The translations under genes were made by a program, and so were the position numbers. From JBOGED01 sp050743625 (GTDB lineage: Bacteria; Actinomycetota; Nitriliruptoria; Euzebyales; Egibacteraceae), in the NCBI GenBank assembly GCA_050743625.1, contig JBOGED010000301.1, forward strand, positions 1-8,186: a stretch of DNA of 8,186 nucleotides. The letters are read 5' to 3'. This document shows, piece after piece, positions 1 to 6,141 of the stretch. Below the pieces are notes generated by a model, which searched no databases, had not been told where the DNA came from, and was given only the letters and a program-made list of their open reading frames with translations. How positions within the stretch are numbered: the stretch's first letter is position 1; every line of letters begins with the position of its first letter.

Positions 1-28
1 GGATCGCGGCGGTATTCCGCCGCGATCC
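1..28. terminator. Perfect 12-bp hairpin, probable terminator of an upstream gene
   Basis: Positions 1-12 (GGATCGCGGCGG) pair perfectly with 17-28 around a TATT loop. The stem is very stable, but no T-run follows it in either direction that can be seen, so it is not a textbook intrinsic terminator. It probably ends transcription of whatever lies to the left and insulates the his operon. It touches the window edge, so its left flank cannot be judged. Confidence 0.5.
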
Positions 29-109
29 AGCACACAGCCGGCCCGGGGACACGACGTCAACATGACTCCCCAAACTTGACTCACGCGCAATGACTTCGCG
101 GATCCAAGT

Positions 110-237
110 CCCCTAGACCTGGATGCACGGATCGCGCGGAGACGTGACCACGAGGTCGCCGACGAATGCGCGCTCGACGCCTCACCGCTCCAAACCCAAG
201 GACCACCCCTAGACCGGTCCAGGGGTACAGTGCGTCC
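110..237 (+). promoter_or_regulatory. hisD promoter and operator region, probably leaderless
   Basis: A TACAGT hexamer at 226-231 fits an actinobacterial -10 element (TANNNT). Only 6 nt separate it from the hisD ATG at 238, so transcription would start at or within a base or two of the ATG, giving a leaderless mRNA. In agreement, no Shine-Dalgarno sequence precedes the ATG. Directly upstream, 206-225 form the near-palindrome CCCCTAGACCGGTCCAGGGG with one mismatched pair; it fills the -35/-10 spacer, where a repressor would block polymerase. Its left half, CCCCTAGACC (206-215), recurs as a direct repeat at 110-119. No good -35 hexamer is visible. I see no gene in the rest of 29-237. The promoter and operator roles are inferred from position and symmetry. 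Confidence 0.5.
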
Positions 238-1539
238 ATGCTCAGACGTATCGACCTGCGCGGTGACCGCGCCGACCCCACCGACCGGTTGCCGCGCGCG
301 AGCGAGGAGCGCATGCTCCAAGCACGACAGCGAGCCCGCGAGATCGTGGAGGGCGTCCGCGCCGATGGTGACGAGGCGGTCGCGCGGTTCACTCACCAGT
401 TGGATGGGTTCCCTGGCGGCCCCCTTGAGATTCCCGAGGTCGAGGCCAAGTCCGCCCTCTCCAGGCTAGAGCCCGCGCTGCGCGCGGCCCTCGAGCGGGC
501 CGCGGACCGGATCCGCTGGTTCCACGAGCGGGCCAAGCCTCAGAGCTGGCGGGTCGAGCGCGACGGTGCGGTGCTCGGGGTAGACCACCACCCGGTTCGC
601 CGCGCCGGCGTGTACATCCCTGGTGGCCTCGCGGCGCTCCCGTCGACGGTGCTCATGACCGTCATCCCCGCGAAGGTCGCCGGTGTGGCCGAGGTCGTGC
701 TCTGCACGCCACCCGGTCGCGACGGGCAGGTGAACCGGACCATTCTCGCCGCCGCGGCGCTTACCGGGGTAGACCACGTCTACCGTATCGGGGGAGCCCA
801 GGCCGTCGCCGCGATGGCCTACGGTACGCGGACCGTGCCGCGCTGCGAGATGGTCTGCGGGCCGGGCAACGCCTACGTTGCGGAGGCGAAGCGCCTCGTC
901 GCGGGTGAAGGCGCCTGTGGGATCGACGGGTACGCCGGTCCGACCGAGGTCGCCGTCATCGCCGACGAGACCGCGGACCCACGGCTCGTCGCCGCCGACC
1001 TTGTGGCGCAGGCCGAGCACGACCCGCTCGTCACGGCGTTGCTCATCACGCCATCCGAGACACTGGTCGAAGCCGTCGAGGAGGCGCTCGTCGCCGAGGT
1101 CGCGGCCGCCCGTCACGAGCAGCGCATCCGCCAGGCGCTTGCCGGCCAGGGCGCGGCCGCGCTCGTGGAGGATCTGGATCACGCTGTCGAGGTGGCGGAC
1201 GCGTTCGCGGCTGAGCATCTCCAGGTCCAGACCGTCAACGCCGCGGCCGTGGCCGCCCGGGTCCGCGCGGCGGGGTCGATCTTCGTCGGGGCGTGGACCC
1301 CCGTCCCGCTTGGGGACTATGCCGCGGGACCCAACCACACGCTTCCCACGGGTGGGACCGCGCGGTTCGCTGGCGGCCTTACGACCTCGAGCTTCATGGT
1401 CCCGGTGAACTGGATCGAATATACACAGGAGGCGCTCGCCGACCTCGCGCCGGTGGTGGAGGCCTTGAGCGCGGCGGAGGACCTGCCCGCGCACGCCCGA
1501 GCCGTGAGGATCCGCCTGGATCAGGGTAATGCCCGCTGA
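238..1539 (+). CDS. hisD: Histidinol dehydrogenase HisD
   Basis: HisD catalyses the last two steps of histidine synthesis: the zinc- and NAD-dependent four-electron oxidation of L-histidinol to L-histidine via histidinal. The 433-residue product has the normal family length. Key residues fall at the same numbers as in the E. coli enzyme: zinc ligands Q258, H261, D360 and H419, and the catalytic pair E326-H327 in AEHLQ. Other family blocks are RAGVYIPGG (122-130), RIGGAQAVAAMAYGT (183-197), CGPGNAYV (207-214) and GPTEVAVIAD (234-243). The reading frame is open from 166, but the ATG at 238 is preferred because it gives the usual N-terminus and lies 6 nt after a -10 element. The end overlaps hisC by 11 nt, so the two are co-transcribed and probably translationally coupled. 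Nothing looks damaged. Confidence 0.97.
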   Translation: MLRRIDLRGDRADPTDRLPRASEERMLQARQRAREIVEGVRADGDEAVARFTHQLDGFPGGPLEIPEVEAKSALSRLEPALRAALERAADRIRWFHERAKPQSWRVERDGAVLGVDHHPVRRAGVYIPGGLAALPSTVLMTVIPAKVAGVAEVVLCTPPGRDGQVNRTILAAAALTGVDHVYRIGGAQAVAAMAYGTRTVPRCEMVCGPGNAYVAEAKRLVAGEGACGIDGYAGPTEVAVIADETADPRLVAADLVAQAEHDPLVTALLITPSETLVEAVEEALVAEVAAARHEQRIRQALAGQGAAALVEDLDHAVEVADAFAAEHLQVQTVNAAAVAARVRAAGSIFVGAWTPVPLGDYAAGPNHTLPTGGTARFAGGLTTSSFMVPVNWIEYTQEALADLAPVVEALSAAEDLPAHARAVRIRLDQGNAR

Positions 1540-2602
1540 CCGTATCCCGGTCCGGTCGGACCTGGGCGACATCGTGCCGTACGGCGCGCCGCAGCTCGAC
1601 GTGCCCGTGCGGCTCAACACGAACGAGACCCCGTACCCGCCACCCCCGGCGTTCTTCGAGCAGCTCACGAAGCGCCTCGTTGACCTCGACCTCCACCGCT
1701 ACCCCGACCGGCGCGCGTGGGCGCTGCGCACGGCGTTGGGTGATCGATTCGGGCTGCCACCCGAGCGGGTGTGGGCGGCGAAGGGCTCCAACGAGATCCT
1801 GCTCCAGGTGCTCCAGGCGTATGGGGGGCCAGGGAGGCGCCTCCTGTTATTCCGGCCCGGGTACTCGATGTACCCGTTGTTGGCCCGCGCGACCTTGACC
1901 ACGACGGTCGAGGCGGACCTGGACTCCCAGCTGAGGCTCGACGCGATCACCGCTCGGGCGGCGGTCGAGGTGTACGACCCCGACCTCGTCTTCGTCGCGA
2001 GCCCGAACAATCCGACCGGTATCCCTTTCACGTTGGACGCCGTGCGGGCGCTTCACGACGGGGGGCGGGCGCTGGTGCTGCTCGACGAGGCGTACGTGGA
2101 GTTCGCTTCGTGCGCTGGCGATGTCTCGGCCGTCGGGTTGCTCGACGAGCTGCCACGGCTCGTCGTCTGCCGGACGTTCTCGAAGGCTTGGCGGCTGGCG
2201 GGAGCGCGGCTCGGCTACCTACTCGCCCACGAGTGGGTAATCGACGACCTCCGCAAGGTTCGCCTGCCGTATCACATCGATGCGATGGTCCAGGTGGCGG
2301 GCCTCGTCGCGCTGGAGTTGGCCGACGAGGTGACCGCGCATATCGCTGAGCTGGCCAGGGAGCGCGAGCGCCTTCGCGACGCGATGTCCGTGGTCGATGG
2401 GGTCCAGGTCTACGAGTCGGCAGCCAATTTCCTGCTGTTCCGCACGGGTGTGGAGGATCTCTTCGACCGGCTCTTGGCCCGTGGAGTGCTGGTGCGCGAC
2501 TTCTCACGCGCGCCCCGGCTGGCAGGCTGCCTCCGCGTCACCGTCGGTACGCCCGAAGAGAACGACGCCTTCCTCGCGGCGTTGAAGGAGGCGTTGACAT
2601 GA
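1529..2602 (+). CDS. hisC: Histidinol-phosphate aminotransferase HisC
   Basis: HisC is a PLP-dependent fold-type I transaminase that converts imidazole acetol-phosphate and glutamate to L-histidinol phosphate, just upstream of the phosphatase and HisD steps. The 357-residue length is typical. Visible motifs are LNTNETPYPPP near the N-terminus (29-39), the cofactor-binding SPNNPTG (158-164), DEAYVEF (186-192) with the aspartate that contacts the pyridine nitrogen, and TFSKAWRLAGARLGY (216-230), where K219 is the Schiff-base lysine. The ATG lies inside the end of hisD and no strong Shine-Dalgarno is seen, which fits translation re-initiation. The stop overlaps the hisB ATG as ATGA. A related aromatic or cobalamin-pathway aminotransferase is unlikely in this operon position. 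Confidence 0.96.
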   Translation: MPADRIPVRSDLGDIVPYGAPQLDVPVRLNTNETPYPPPPAFFEQLTKRLVDLDLHRYPDRRAWALRTALGDRFGLPPERVWAAKGSNEILLQVLQAYGGPGRRLLLFRPGYSMYPLLARATLTTTVEADLDSQLRLDAITARAAVEVYDPDLVFVASPNNPTGIPFTLDAVRALHDGGRALVLLDEAYVEFASCAGDVSAVGLLDELPRLVVCRTFSKAWRLAGARLGYLLAHEWVIDDLRKVRLPYHIDAMVQVAGLVALELADEVTAHIAELARERERLRDAMSVVDGVQVYESAANFLLFRTGVEDLFDRLLARGVLVRDFSRAPRLAGCLRVTVGTPEENDAFLAALKEALT

Positions 2603-3180
2603 CGCGAGTGGCGGAGGTCGTCCGGGAGACCCACGAGACCAAGGTTGAGGTCCGTCTCGACCTCGACGGTACCGGAGCGACCGACGTCGAGACAGGCGTA
2701 CCGTTCTTCGACCACATGCTCGACCAGCTCGGCCGGCACGGGCGGCTGGACCTGCACGTGCGGACCGACGGCGACCTGGACGTCGACGCCCATCACACGG
2801 TCGAAGACACCGGCATCGCCCTGGGCCAGGCACTCGCGCGCGCACTAGGCGACAAAGCCGGCGTCGAGCGATTCGGTGACGCGACGGTCCCGATCGACGA
2901 GTCCCTCGCCCGGGTCGCGATCGACCTGTCAGGGCGCCCGTACCTCGTCTACGACGCCGCCACTCCCCTCACGCTGATCGGTACCTACGATATAAGCCTG
3001 ACGAAACACTTTTTCGAGGCGCTTGTCGCCAACGCCCGTATCACCTTGCACGTCCAGAAGTTGTCCGGCGAGAACAGCCACCACATCCAAGAGGCGGTGT
3101 TCAAAGCTGTCGCCGTCGCCCTCCGCCGCGCCGTGCGAGTCACGGGCACCGGTGTCCCCTCGACGAAGGGAGTGCTCTGA
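2599..3180 (+). CDS. hisB: Imidazoleglycerol-phosphate dehydratase HisB
   Basis: HisB is a manganese enzyme that dehydrates imidazole glycerol phosphate to imidazole acetol-phosphate, supplying HisC. The 193-residue protein is the monofunctional form without the phosphatase domain seen in enteric HisB, so histidinol-phosphatase must be encoded elsewhere. The duplicated metal-binding motifs are clear: FFDHMLDQLGRHG (36-48), DAHHTVEDTG (63-72, with H65, H66 and E69), TKHFFEAL (135-142) and NSHHIQEAVFKA (159-170, with H161, H162 and E165). A strong AAGGAGG at 2585-2591 stands 7 nt before the ATG, and the ATGA overlap with hisC implies coupling. It is the last gene of the first block; the 305-bp gap follows. 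Confidence 0.97.
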   Translation: MTRVAEVVRETHETKVEVRLDLDGTGATDVETGVPFFDHMLDQLGRHGRLDLHVRTDGDLDVDAHHTVEDTGIALGQALARALGDKAGVERFGDATVPIDESLARVAIDLSGRPYLVYDAATPLTLIGTYDISLTKHFFEALVANARITLHVQKLSGENSHHIQEAVFKAVAVALRRAVRVTGTGVPSTKGVL

Positions 3181-3289
3181 CGCAGCTTACGGCCAGGGGT
3201 TCTCACGATTCAGGGTGTTGCAGAATCGACGTGCGGCTCTCGGGACTGGCGCACGGCCGCGCGCTCCCGAGGCGCCCCGGTGTGGTCAA

Positions 3290-3325
3290 CTGCAGTTTTC
3301 CTCCGCATACGAAGGAAAACTGCAG
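3290..3325. repeat. Hairpin repeat copy 1 (13-bp perfect stem)
   Basis: CTGCAGTTTTCCT (3290-3302) pairs perfectly with AGGAAAACTGCAG (3313-3325) around the 10-nt loop CCGCATACGA. The core from 3296 resembles copy 2 about 60 bp downstream: both have the form TTTCCT, N, CGCAT, N, CGAAGGAAA, N, CTGC. The right arm is A-rich and the left arm T-rich, so it could act as a terminator or processing site for the hisB transcript, or be a member of a dispersed repeat family. Confidence 0.75.
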
Positions 3326-3357
3326 GCCAGGCGCGGGCTGGCGAGCTTGGGGTGTCA

Positions 3358-3381
3358 CTTTCCTGCGCATCCGAAGGAAAG
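3358..3381. repeat. Hairpin repeat copy 2 (7-bp perfect stem)
   Basis: CTTTCCT (3358-3364) pairs with AGGAAAG (3375-3381) around GCGCATCCGA. The arms, the loop and the following CTGC match copy 1 at most positions. The outermost T-A pair of copy 1 is replaced by a C-G pair, a compensatory change that keeps the stem. Same orientation as copy 1. Confidence 0.7.
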
Positions 3382-3471
3382 CTGCCGTTGAGGTGTCGCA
3401 CTCCGACCGGTGACCCGCTGGATTCGCAACAGCCTCTATGCGTGAAGAAGCGCAGGGATAAGCGCAGCGCA

Positions 3472-3485
3472 TACGATACGCAGGT
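3472..3485 (+). promoter_or_regulatory. Putative hisH promoter -10, near-leaderless
   Basis: TACGAT at 3472-3477 fits a TANNNT -10 element and lies 8 nt before the hisH ATG, almost the same geometry as at hisD. No convincing Shine-Dalgarno is present (only CAGGT abuts the ATG). hisHAF would therefore have its own start site, giving a transcript that begins within a base or two of the ATG. No clear -35 element is seen. Confidence 0.4.
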
Positions 3486-4109
3486 ATGGCGAATCCCCGC
3501 ATCGCGGTGCTCGACTACGAGGCCGGCAACCTCAGGTCCGCGCAGAAGGCGCTGATCCGCGCCGGCGCGGACGCGTTCGTCACCGCGTCGGCCGACGAGG
3601 CCGGGTCCGCACAGGCGCTCGTCGTTCCCGGGGTAGGGCATTTCGGTCAATGCGTGCGGCAGTTCACCGCTGCCGGCCTGGAGCCGCTCGTCCGGAGATG
3701 GGTGGCCGAAGACCGCCCCCTGCTCGGTATCTGCGTCGGCATGCAGATCCTCTACAAGGACAGCGAAGAGGACCTGGACGCCTCTGGTCTCGGCGTGCTA
3801 CCCGGGAGGGTGCGGCGCCTTCCCGGGAAGATGATCGTCCCGCACATGGGTTGGAACATGGTGCGGGCGGCGCGGGAGGATCCGCTGGTCGACGGGGTGG
3901 CGGGGGAGCAGTGCTACTTCGTTCACTCGTACTACGCTGAGCCGTCCGACGACGCACACGTTGTGGCGACCTGCGACTATGGCCTCGCCTTTCCCTGCGT
4001 CGTCCGGGTTGGGCGGGTCGTCGGCACGCAGTTCCACCCCGAGAAGTCGTCACGGGTGGGCGGTCGGCTGCTGGCGAACTTCGTCAGGGAGGTCGCGGCA
4101 TGCCGCTGA
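3486..4109 (+). CDS. hisH: Imidazole glycerol phosphate synthase glutaminase subunit HisH
   Basis: HisH is the class I glutamine amidotransferase subunit that hydrolyses glutamine and passes ammonia through the HisF barrel to the cyclase site. The 207-residue length is normal. The nucleophile C83 lies in LLGICVGMQILY (79-90), and H184 and E186 in TQFHPEKSS (181-189) complete the triad. PGVGHFG (48-54) is the oxyanion-strand region, and VPHMGWN (118-124) and YFVHSYY (144-150) are family blocks. It opens the second his block after the 305-bp gap, and its last 10 nt overlap hisA. Its partner hisF is two genes downstream. Confidence 0.97.
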   Translation: MANPRIAVLDYEAGNLRSAQKALIRAGADAFVTASADEAGSAQALVVPGVGHFGQCVRQFTAAGLEPLVRRWVAEDRPLLGICVGMQILYKDSEEDLDASGLGVLPGRVRRLPGKMIVPHMGWNMVRAAREDPLVDGVAGEQCYFVHSYYAEPSDDAHVVATCDYGLAFPCVVRVGRVVGTQFHPEKSSRVGGRLLANFVREVAACR

Positions 4110-4822
4110 CGTTGTATCCCGCCGTCGACATCCAGGGCGGTCGGGCGGTGCGGCTTGTCCAGGGACGTGAGGACTCGACCACCGTCTACGACGACGATCC
4201 CGTGGCGGCGGCCCTCCGGTGGGCCGAGCAGGGTGCCGAATGGCTCCACGTCGTGGACCTCGACGCGGCGTTTCACGCCCAGCCGCGCAACCGCCACCTC
4301 ATCGCCGACATCGTCGAGGCGACGGGCGTGCCCGTGCAGGCATCCGGCGGCATCCGGTCCCTCGCCGATCTCGACGCCTCGATCGCGTACGGCGCCAGCC
4401 GCGTCGTCATCGGGACGATGGCGCTCGAAGACCCCGGGCTCGTCACCGAGGCCGTCGCCCGCCACGGCGACAAGGTGGCCGTCGGCCTGGACGCCGACGG
4501 GACCACCCTGCGCGCGCGAGGCTGGACCACGGCCTCCGGTGACCTGTTCGACGCGCTGCAGCGCCTGGAGGACCTGGGGGTCGCCCGGTTCGTCTTCACC
4601 GACATCGCGCGTGACGGGATGCTGGGCGGGCCGAACATCGAGCGGTTGCGCCAGGTCGCCGAGGCGACTGCGGCGATGGTCACCGCGAGCGGCGGCGTGT
4701 CCAGCCTCGACGACCTGACCGCCCTCGCGACCGCTCACGAGCGGGTCGACGCCGTGATCATCGGGAAGGCGCTCTACGCGGGTCGCTTCACGCTGGCGCA
4801 GGCCCTGGAGATGGTGGGTTGA
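4100..4822 (+). CDS. hisA: ProFAR isomerase HisA, possibly the bifunctional PriA type
   Basis: A (beta/alpha)8-barrel isomerase that opens the ribose of ProFAR to give PRFAR, the substrate of HisHF. The product has 240 residues. Catalytic aspartates are D10 in LYPAVDIQGGRAVRLVQG (5-22) and D131 in VGLDADG (128-134). Phosphate-binding blocks are SGGIRS (82-87), ASGGVSSLDDL (196-206) and IIGKALYAGRFT (220-231). SGGIR (rather than the GGGIR common in HisA), RGW (140-142) and TDIARDG (167-173) resemble actinobacterial PriA, which also performs the TrpF reaction of tryptophan synthesis. This suggests but does not prove dual function. AGGGAGG at 4086-4092 lies 7 nt before the ATG, which sits inside the end of hisH; the stop overlaps the hisF start. 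Confidence 0.95.
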   Translation: MPLTLYPAVDIQGGRAVRLVQGREDSTTVYDDDPVAAALRWAEQGAEWLHVVDLDAAFHAQPRNRHLIADIVEATGVPVQASGGIRSLADLDASIAYGASRVVIGTMALEDPGLVTEAVARHGDKVAVGLDADGTTLRARGWTTASGDLFDALQRLEDLGVARFVFTDIARDGMLGGPNIERLRQVAEATAAMVTASGGVSSLDDLTALATAHERVDAVIIGKALYAGRFTLAQALEMVG

Positions 4823-5577
4823 CGGTCTCCGTCCGCGTCATCCCCTGCCTCGACGTCACGGCCGGCCGGGTGGTGAAGGGCGTGCGGTTCGTCGATCTCC
4901 GCGATGCGGGTGACCCCGTCGAGTTGGCTCGCATCTACGACGCCGAGGGCGCCGATGAGCTGGTCTTTCTCGACATCACCGCCTCCAGCGACGCCCGCGA
5001 GACGCTCTACGACGTGGTCGCGGCGACCGCCGAGCAGGTGTTCATCCCCCTCACGGTAGGGGGAGGCGTCCGGTCGGTTGGCGACGCGCGGCGGCTGTTG
5101 CGCGCGGGCGCGGACAAGGTCTCGTTCAACACCGCGGCGGTTCAGCGGCCGGACCTGCTGTCGGAGGCCTCCCAAGCGTTCGGGGCTCAGTGCGTCGTCG
5201 CGGCGATCGACGCGCGACGGGCCGGCGAAGGTTATGAGGTCTACGTCAACGGGGGACGGACACCCACCGGCCGGGACGCGGTGGCCTGGGCGATCGACTG
5301 CGCGGACCGTGGGGCGGGTGAGATCCTCCTCACGTCGATGGATCGCGATGGCTCCAAAGCGGGGTTTGACCTTGGGTTGCTCCATGCGGTCGCCACGGCC
5401 GTCAGCGTTCCCGTGATCGCCTCCGGCGGTGCGGGTACGGTGGACCACATGGTCGAGGCGGTGACTGAAGGGCGGGCGTCGGCGGTTCTCGCCGCGTCGA
5501 TCTTCCACTTTGGGGAGTTCCGCATCGCTGAGGTGAAGGCCGCGATGGCGGCCGCGGGCCTGGTGGTGCGACGATGA
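4819..5577 (+). CDS. hisF: Imidazole glycerol phosphate synthase cyclase subunit HisF
   Basis: HisF is the cyclase half of the HisH-HisF complex; it uses ammonia from HisH to convert PRFAR into imidazole glycerol phosphate and AICAR, the latter feeding purine synthesis. The 252-residue barrel carries the catalytic aspartates D12 (RVIPCLDVTAGRVVKG, 6-21) and D131 (AAIDARR, 128-134). K20, LTVGGGVRS (79-87), NTAAV (104-108) and ASGGAGT (201-207) are also conserved. The start is TTG, fixed by a TTGA overlap with the hisA stop and by the VSVRVIPCLD N-terminus; GGAG at 4807-4810 is the likely ribosome site. The stop overlaps the next ATG by 4 nt. Confidence 0.97.
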   Translation: MTVSVRVIPCLDVTAGRVVKGVRFVDLRDAGDPVELARIYDAEGADELVFLDITASSDARETLYDVVAATAEQVFIPLTVGGGVRSVGDARRLLRAGADKVSFNTAAVQRPDLLSEASQAFGAQCVVAAIDARRAGEGYEVYVNGGRTPTGRDAVAWAIDCADRGAGEILLTSMDRDGSKAGFDLGLLHAVATAVSVPVIASGGAGTVDHMVEAVTEGRASAVLAASIFHFGEFRIAEVKAAMAAAGLVVRR

Positions 5578-5864
5578 CTGCTGCGCATGCCCGGTGGCTA
5601 CTCGGGTTGCGGCCGGAGGCCACCCCTAAAGACGTCGACCGGGCGTTTCGCCGCCTCGCTCGGGTTCACCATCCCGACCGGGGAGGCGACGCGAGCCGGT
5701 TCGCCGAGCTGGTCGTGGCGCGGGCGGCGTTACAGCGTTCGGTGGCGAGACGGGACCGCCAGCTGATCGTGTGCCACGCAACTCGCTGGCGCCGCGCTGC
5801 CCGTGTTGTGGGGCGTTGGCGTTTCCGTGCTCGCCAACAGCGGGCGACCGCTCGCGTCCGCTGA
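5574..5864 (+). CDS. Mini J-domain (DnaJ-like) protein coupled to hisF
   Basis: A 96-residue protein whose first ~55 residues look like a J-domain: helix I around WLLGLRPEAT (8-17), helix II KDVDRAFRRLARVHHPDRGG (19-38) with the signature HPD at 33-35, and helix III SRFAELVVARAALQR (41-55). J-domains recruit and stimulate the ATPase of Hsp70 (DnaK). There is no glycine/phenylalanine linker, zinc finger or substrate-binding domain. Instead the C-terminal ~35 residues are very arginine-rich, which could suit RNA, DNA or membrane contact. The ATG overlaps the hisF stop as ATGA, so it is translated with the his genes. I do not know its client. HPD and the helix pattern make the J-domain call good; the function is open. 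Confidence 0.75.
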   Translation: MTAAHARWLLGLRPEATPKDVDRAFRRLARVHHPDRGGDASRFAELVVARAALQRSVARRDRQLIVCHATRWRRAARVVGRWRFRARQQRATARVR

Positions 5865-5892
5865 GAGAATCTCCGCAACTTTTCTGCTGCGC

Positions 5893-5923
5893 GGTGGTCG
5901 AACTGGGGTACAGACAGACCACC
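5893..5923. promoter_or_regulatory. Dyad around the putative promoter of the Asp23 cassette
   Basis: GGTGGTC (5893-5899) and GACCACC (5917-5923) form a perfect 7-bp inverted repeat separated by 17 nt. Inside it, GGGGTACAG (5905-5913) includes a TACAGA -10 candidate (5909-5914) and is identical over 9 nt to the -10 region of hisD (222-230). Transcription starting near 5921 would leave a short leader with AGGAGG. The dyad looks like an operator or an RNA hairpin; a terminator for the his block is less likely because no T-run follows. No good -35 is visible. Confidence 0.35.
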
Positions 5924-5931
5924 ACCACATC

Positions 5932-5937
5932 AGGAGG
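5932..5937 (+). promoter_or_regulatory. Strong ribosome binding site setting a TTG start
   Basis: AGGAGG stands 5 nt before the TTG at 5943. It fixes the start of the small membrane protein, whose only other nearby in-frame start candidates lie within its first transmembrane stretch. Confidence 0.75.
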
Positions 5938-5942
5938 GCGAG

Positions 5943-6122
5943 TTGACGACACCCGTGTTCGGGGCGCTGATCGGCTTGGCTCTCGGCGCGATCTGGGCGG
6001 TCGCCGGGTTTGGGTACGCGGTTCTGGCGGGCTTGCTGACAGGCGTGGGGTACCTGATTGGGTTGGTGCTCCACGGTGACATCGACATCACGGACTTTAC
6101 GGACCAGTTGAGCCGGCGCTGA
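5943..6122 (+). CDS. Small glycine-rich membrane protein of an Asp23 cassette (DUF2273-like)
   Basis: A 59-residue protein that begins at TTG. Residues 5-43 are almost entirely hydrophobic with regularly spaced glycines and alanines (FGALIGLALG, then YAVLAGLLTG), which suggests two closely packed transmembrane helices with a short turn near residues 22-25. The tail HGDIDITDFTDQLSRR is charged and probably cytoplasmic. Small membrane proteins of this kind (DUF2273 and relatives) commonly sit beside Asp23/Gls24 genes in Gram-positive bacteria, and an asp23-like gene begins 20 nt downstream. The cassette context supports a role at the membrane; the exact family assignment is inferred from size, composition and neighbours. 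Confidence 0.75.
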   Translation: MTTPVFGALIGLALGAIWAVAGFGYAVLAGLLTGVGYLIGLVLHGDIDITDFTDQLSRR

Positions 6123-6141
6123 CCTGAAAAGGATGCCGTCA

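Larger units (their letters stand above)
3181..3485. other. Non-coding gap splitting the his operon, with hairpin repeats
   Basis: No convincing gene occupies these 305 bases; the short open frames here have no recognisable domain and largely translate the hairpins. The gap holds a weak dyad CGATTC/GAATCG (3206-3211 and 3223-3228), two related hairpins (3290-3325 and 3358-3381) and a putative hisH promoter near 3472. GGGTGTTGCAGAATC (3213-3227) reappears as an imperfect inverted copy, GATTCGCAACAGCC, at 3421-3434, so the hairpins are bracketed by inverted repeats. No target-site duplication is evident. hisB and hisH are often close neighbours in actinobacterial his operons, so this may be an insertion or a repeat island; that is inference. 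Confidence 0.6.

Noticed and set aside
76..104. TTGACT at 76-81 as the -35 of a vegetative promoter
   Set aside because: No TANNNT element occurs 16-19 bp downstream.
29..237. A T-box or histidine attenuator leader before hisD
   Set aside because: No His codon run or T-box conserved element is visible, and the -10 only 6 nt from the ATG argues for a leaderless mRNA.
466..1668. A 400-codon open frame on the minus strand across hisD and the start of hisC
   Set aside because: It lies antisense to two certain enzymes, has no recognisable motif, and long antisense frames are expected at this GC content.
3203..3650. Short open frames between hisB and hisH as small proteins
   Set aside because: They mainly translate the hairpin repeats (FLRIRRK-type strings) on both strands, with no ribosome site or domain.
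5905..5911. GGGTAC as a stress sigma factor (SigB/SigF type) -10 element
   Set aside because: No GTTT-like -35 element is found at the expected distance, so the stress-sigma promoter is not supported by sequence.
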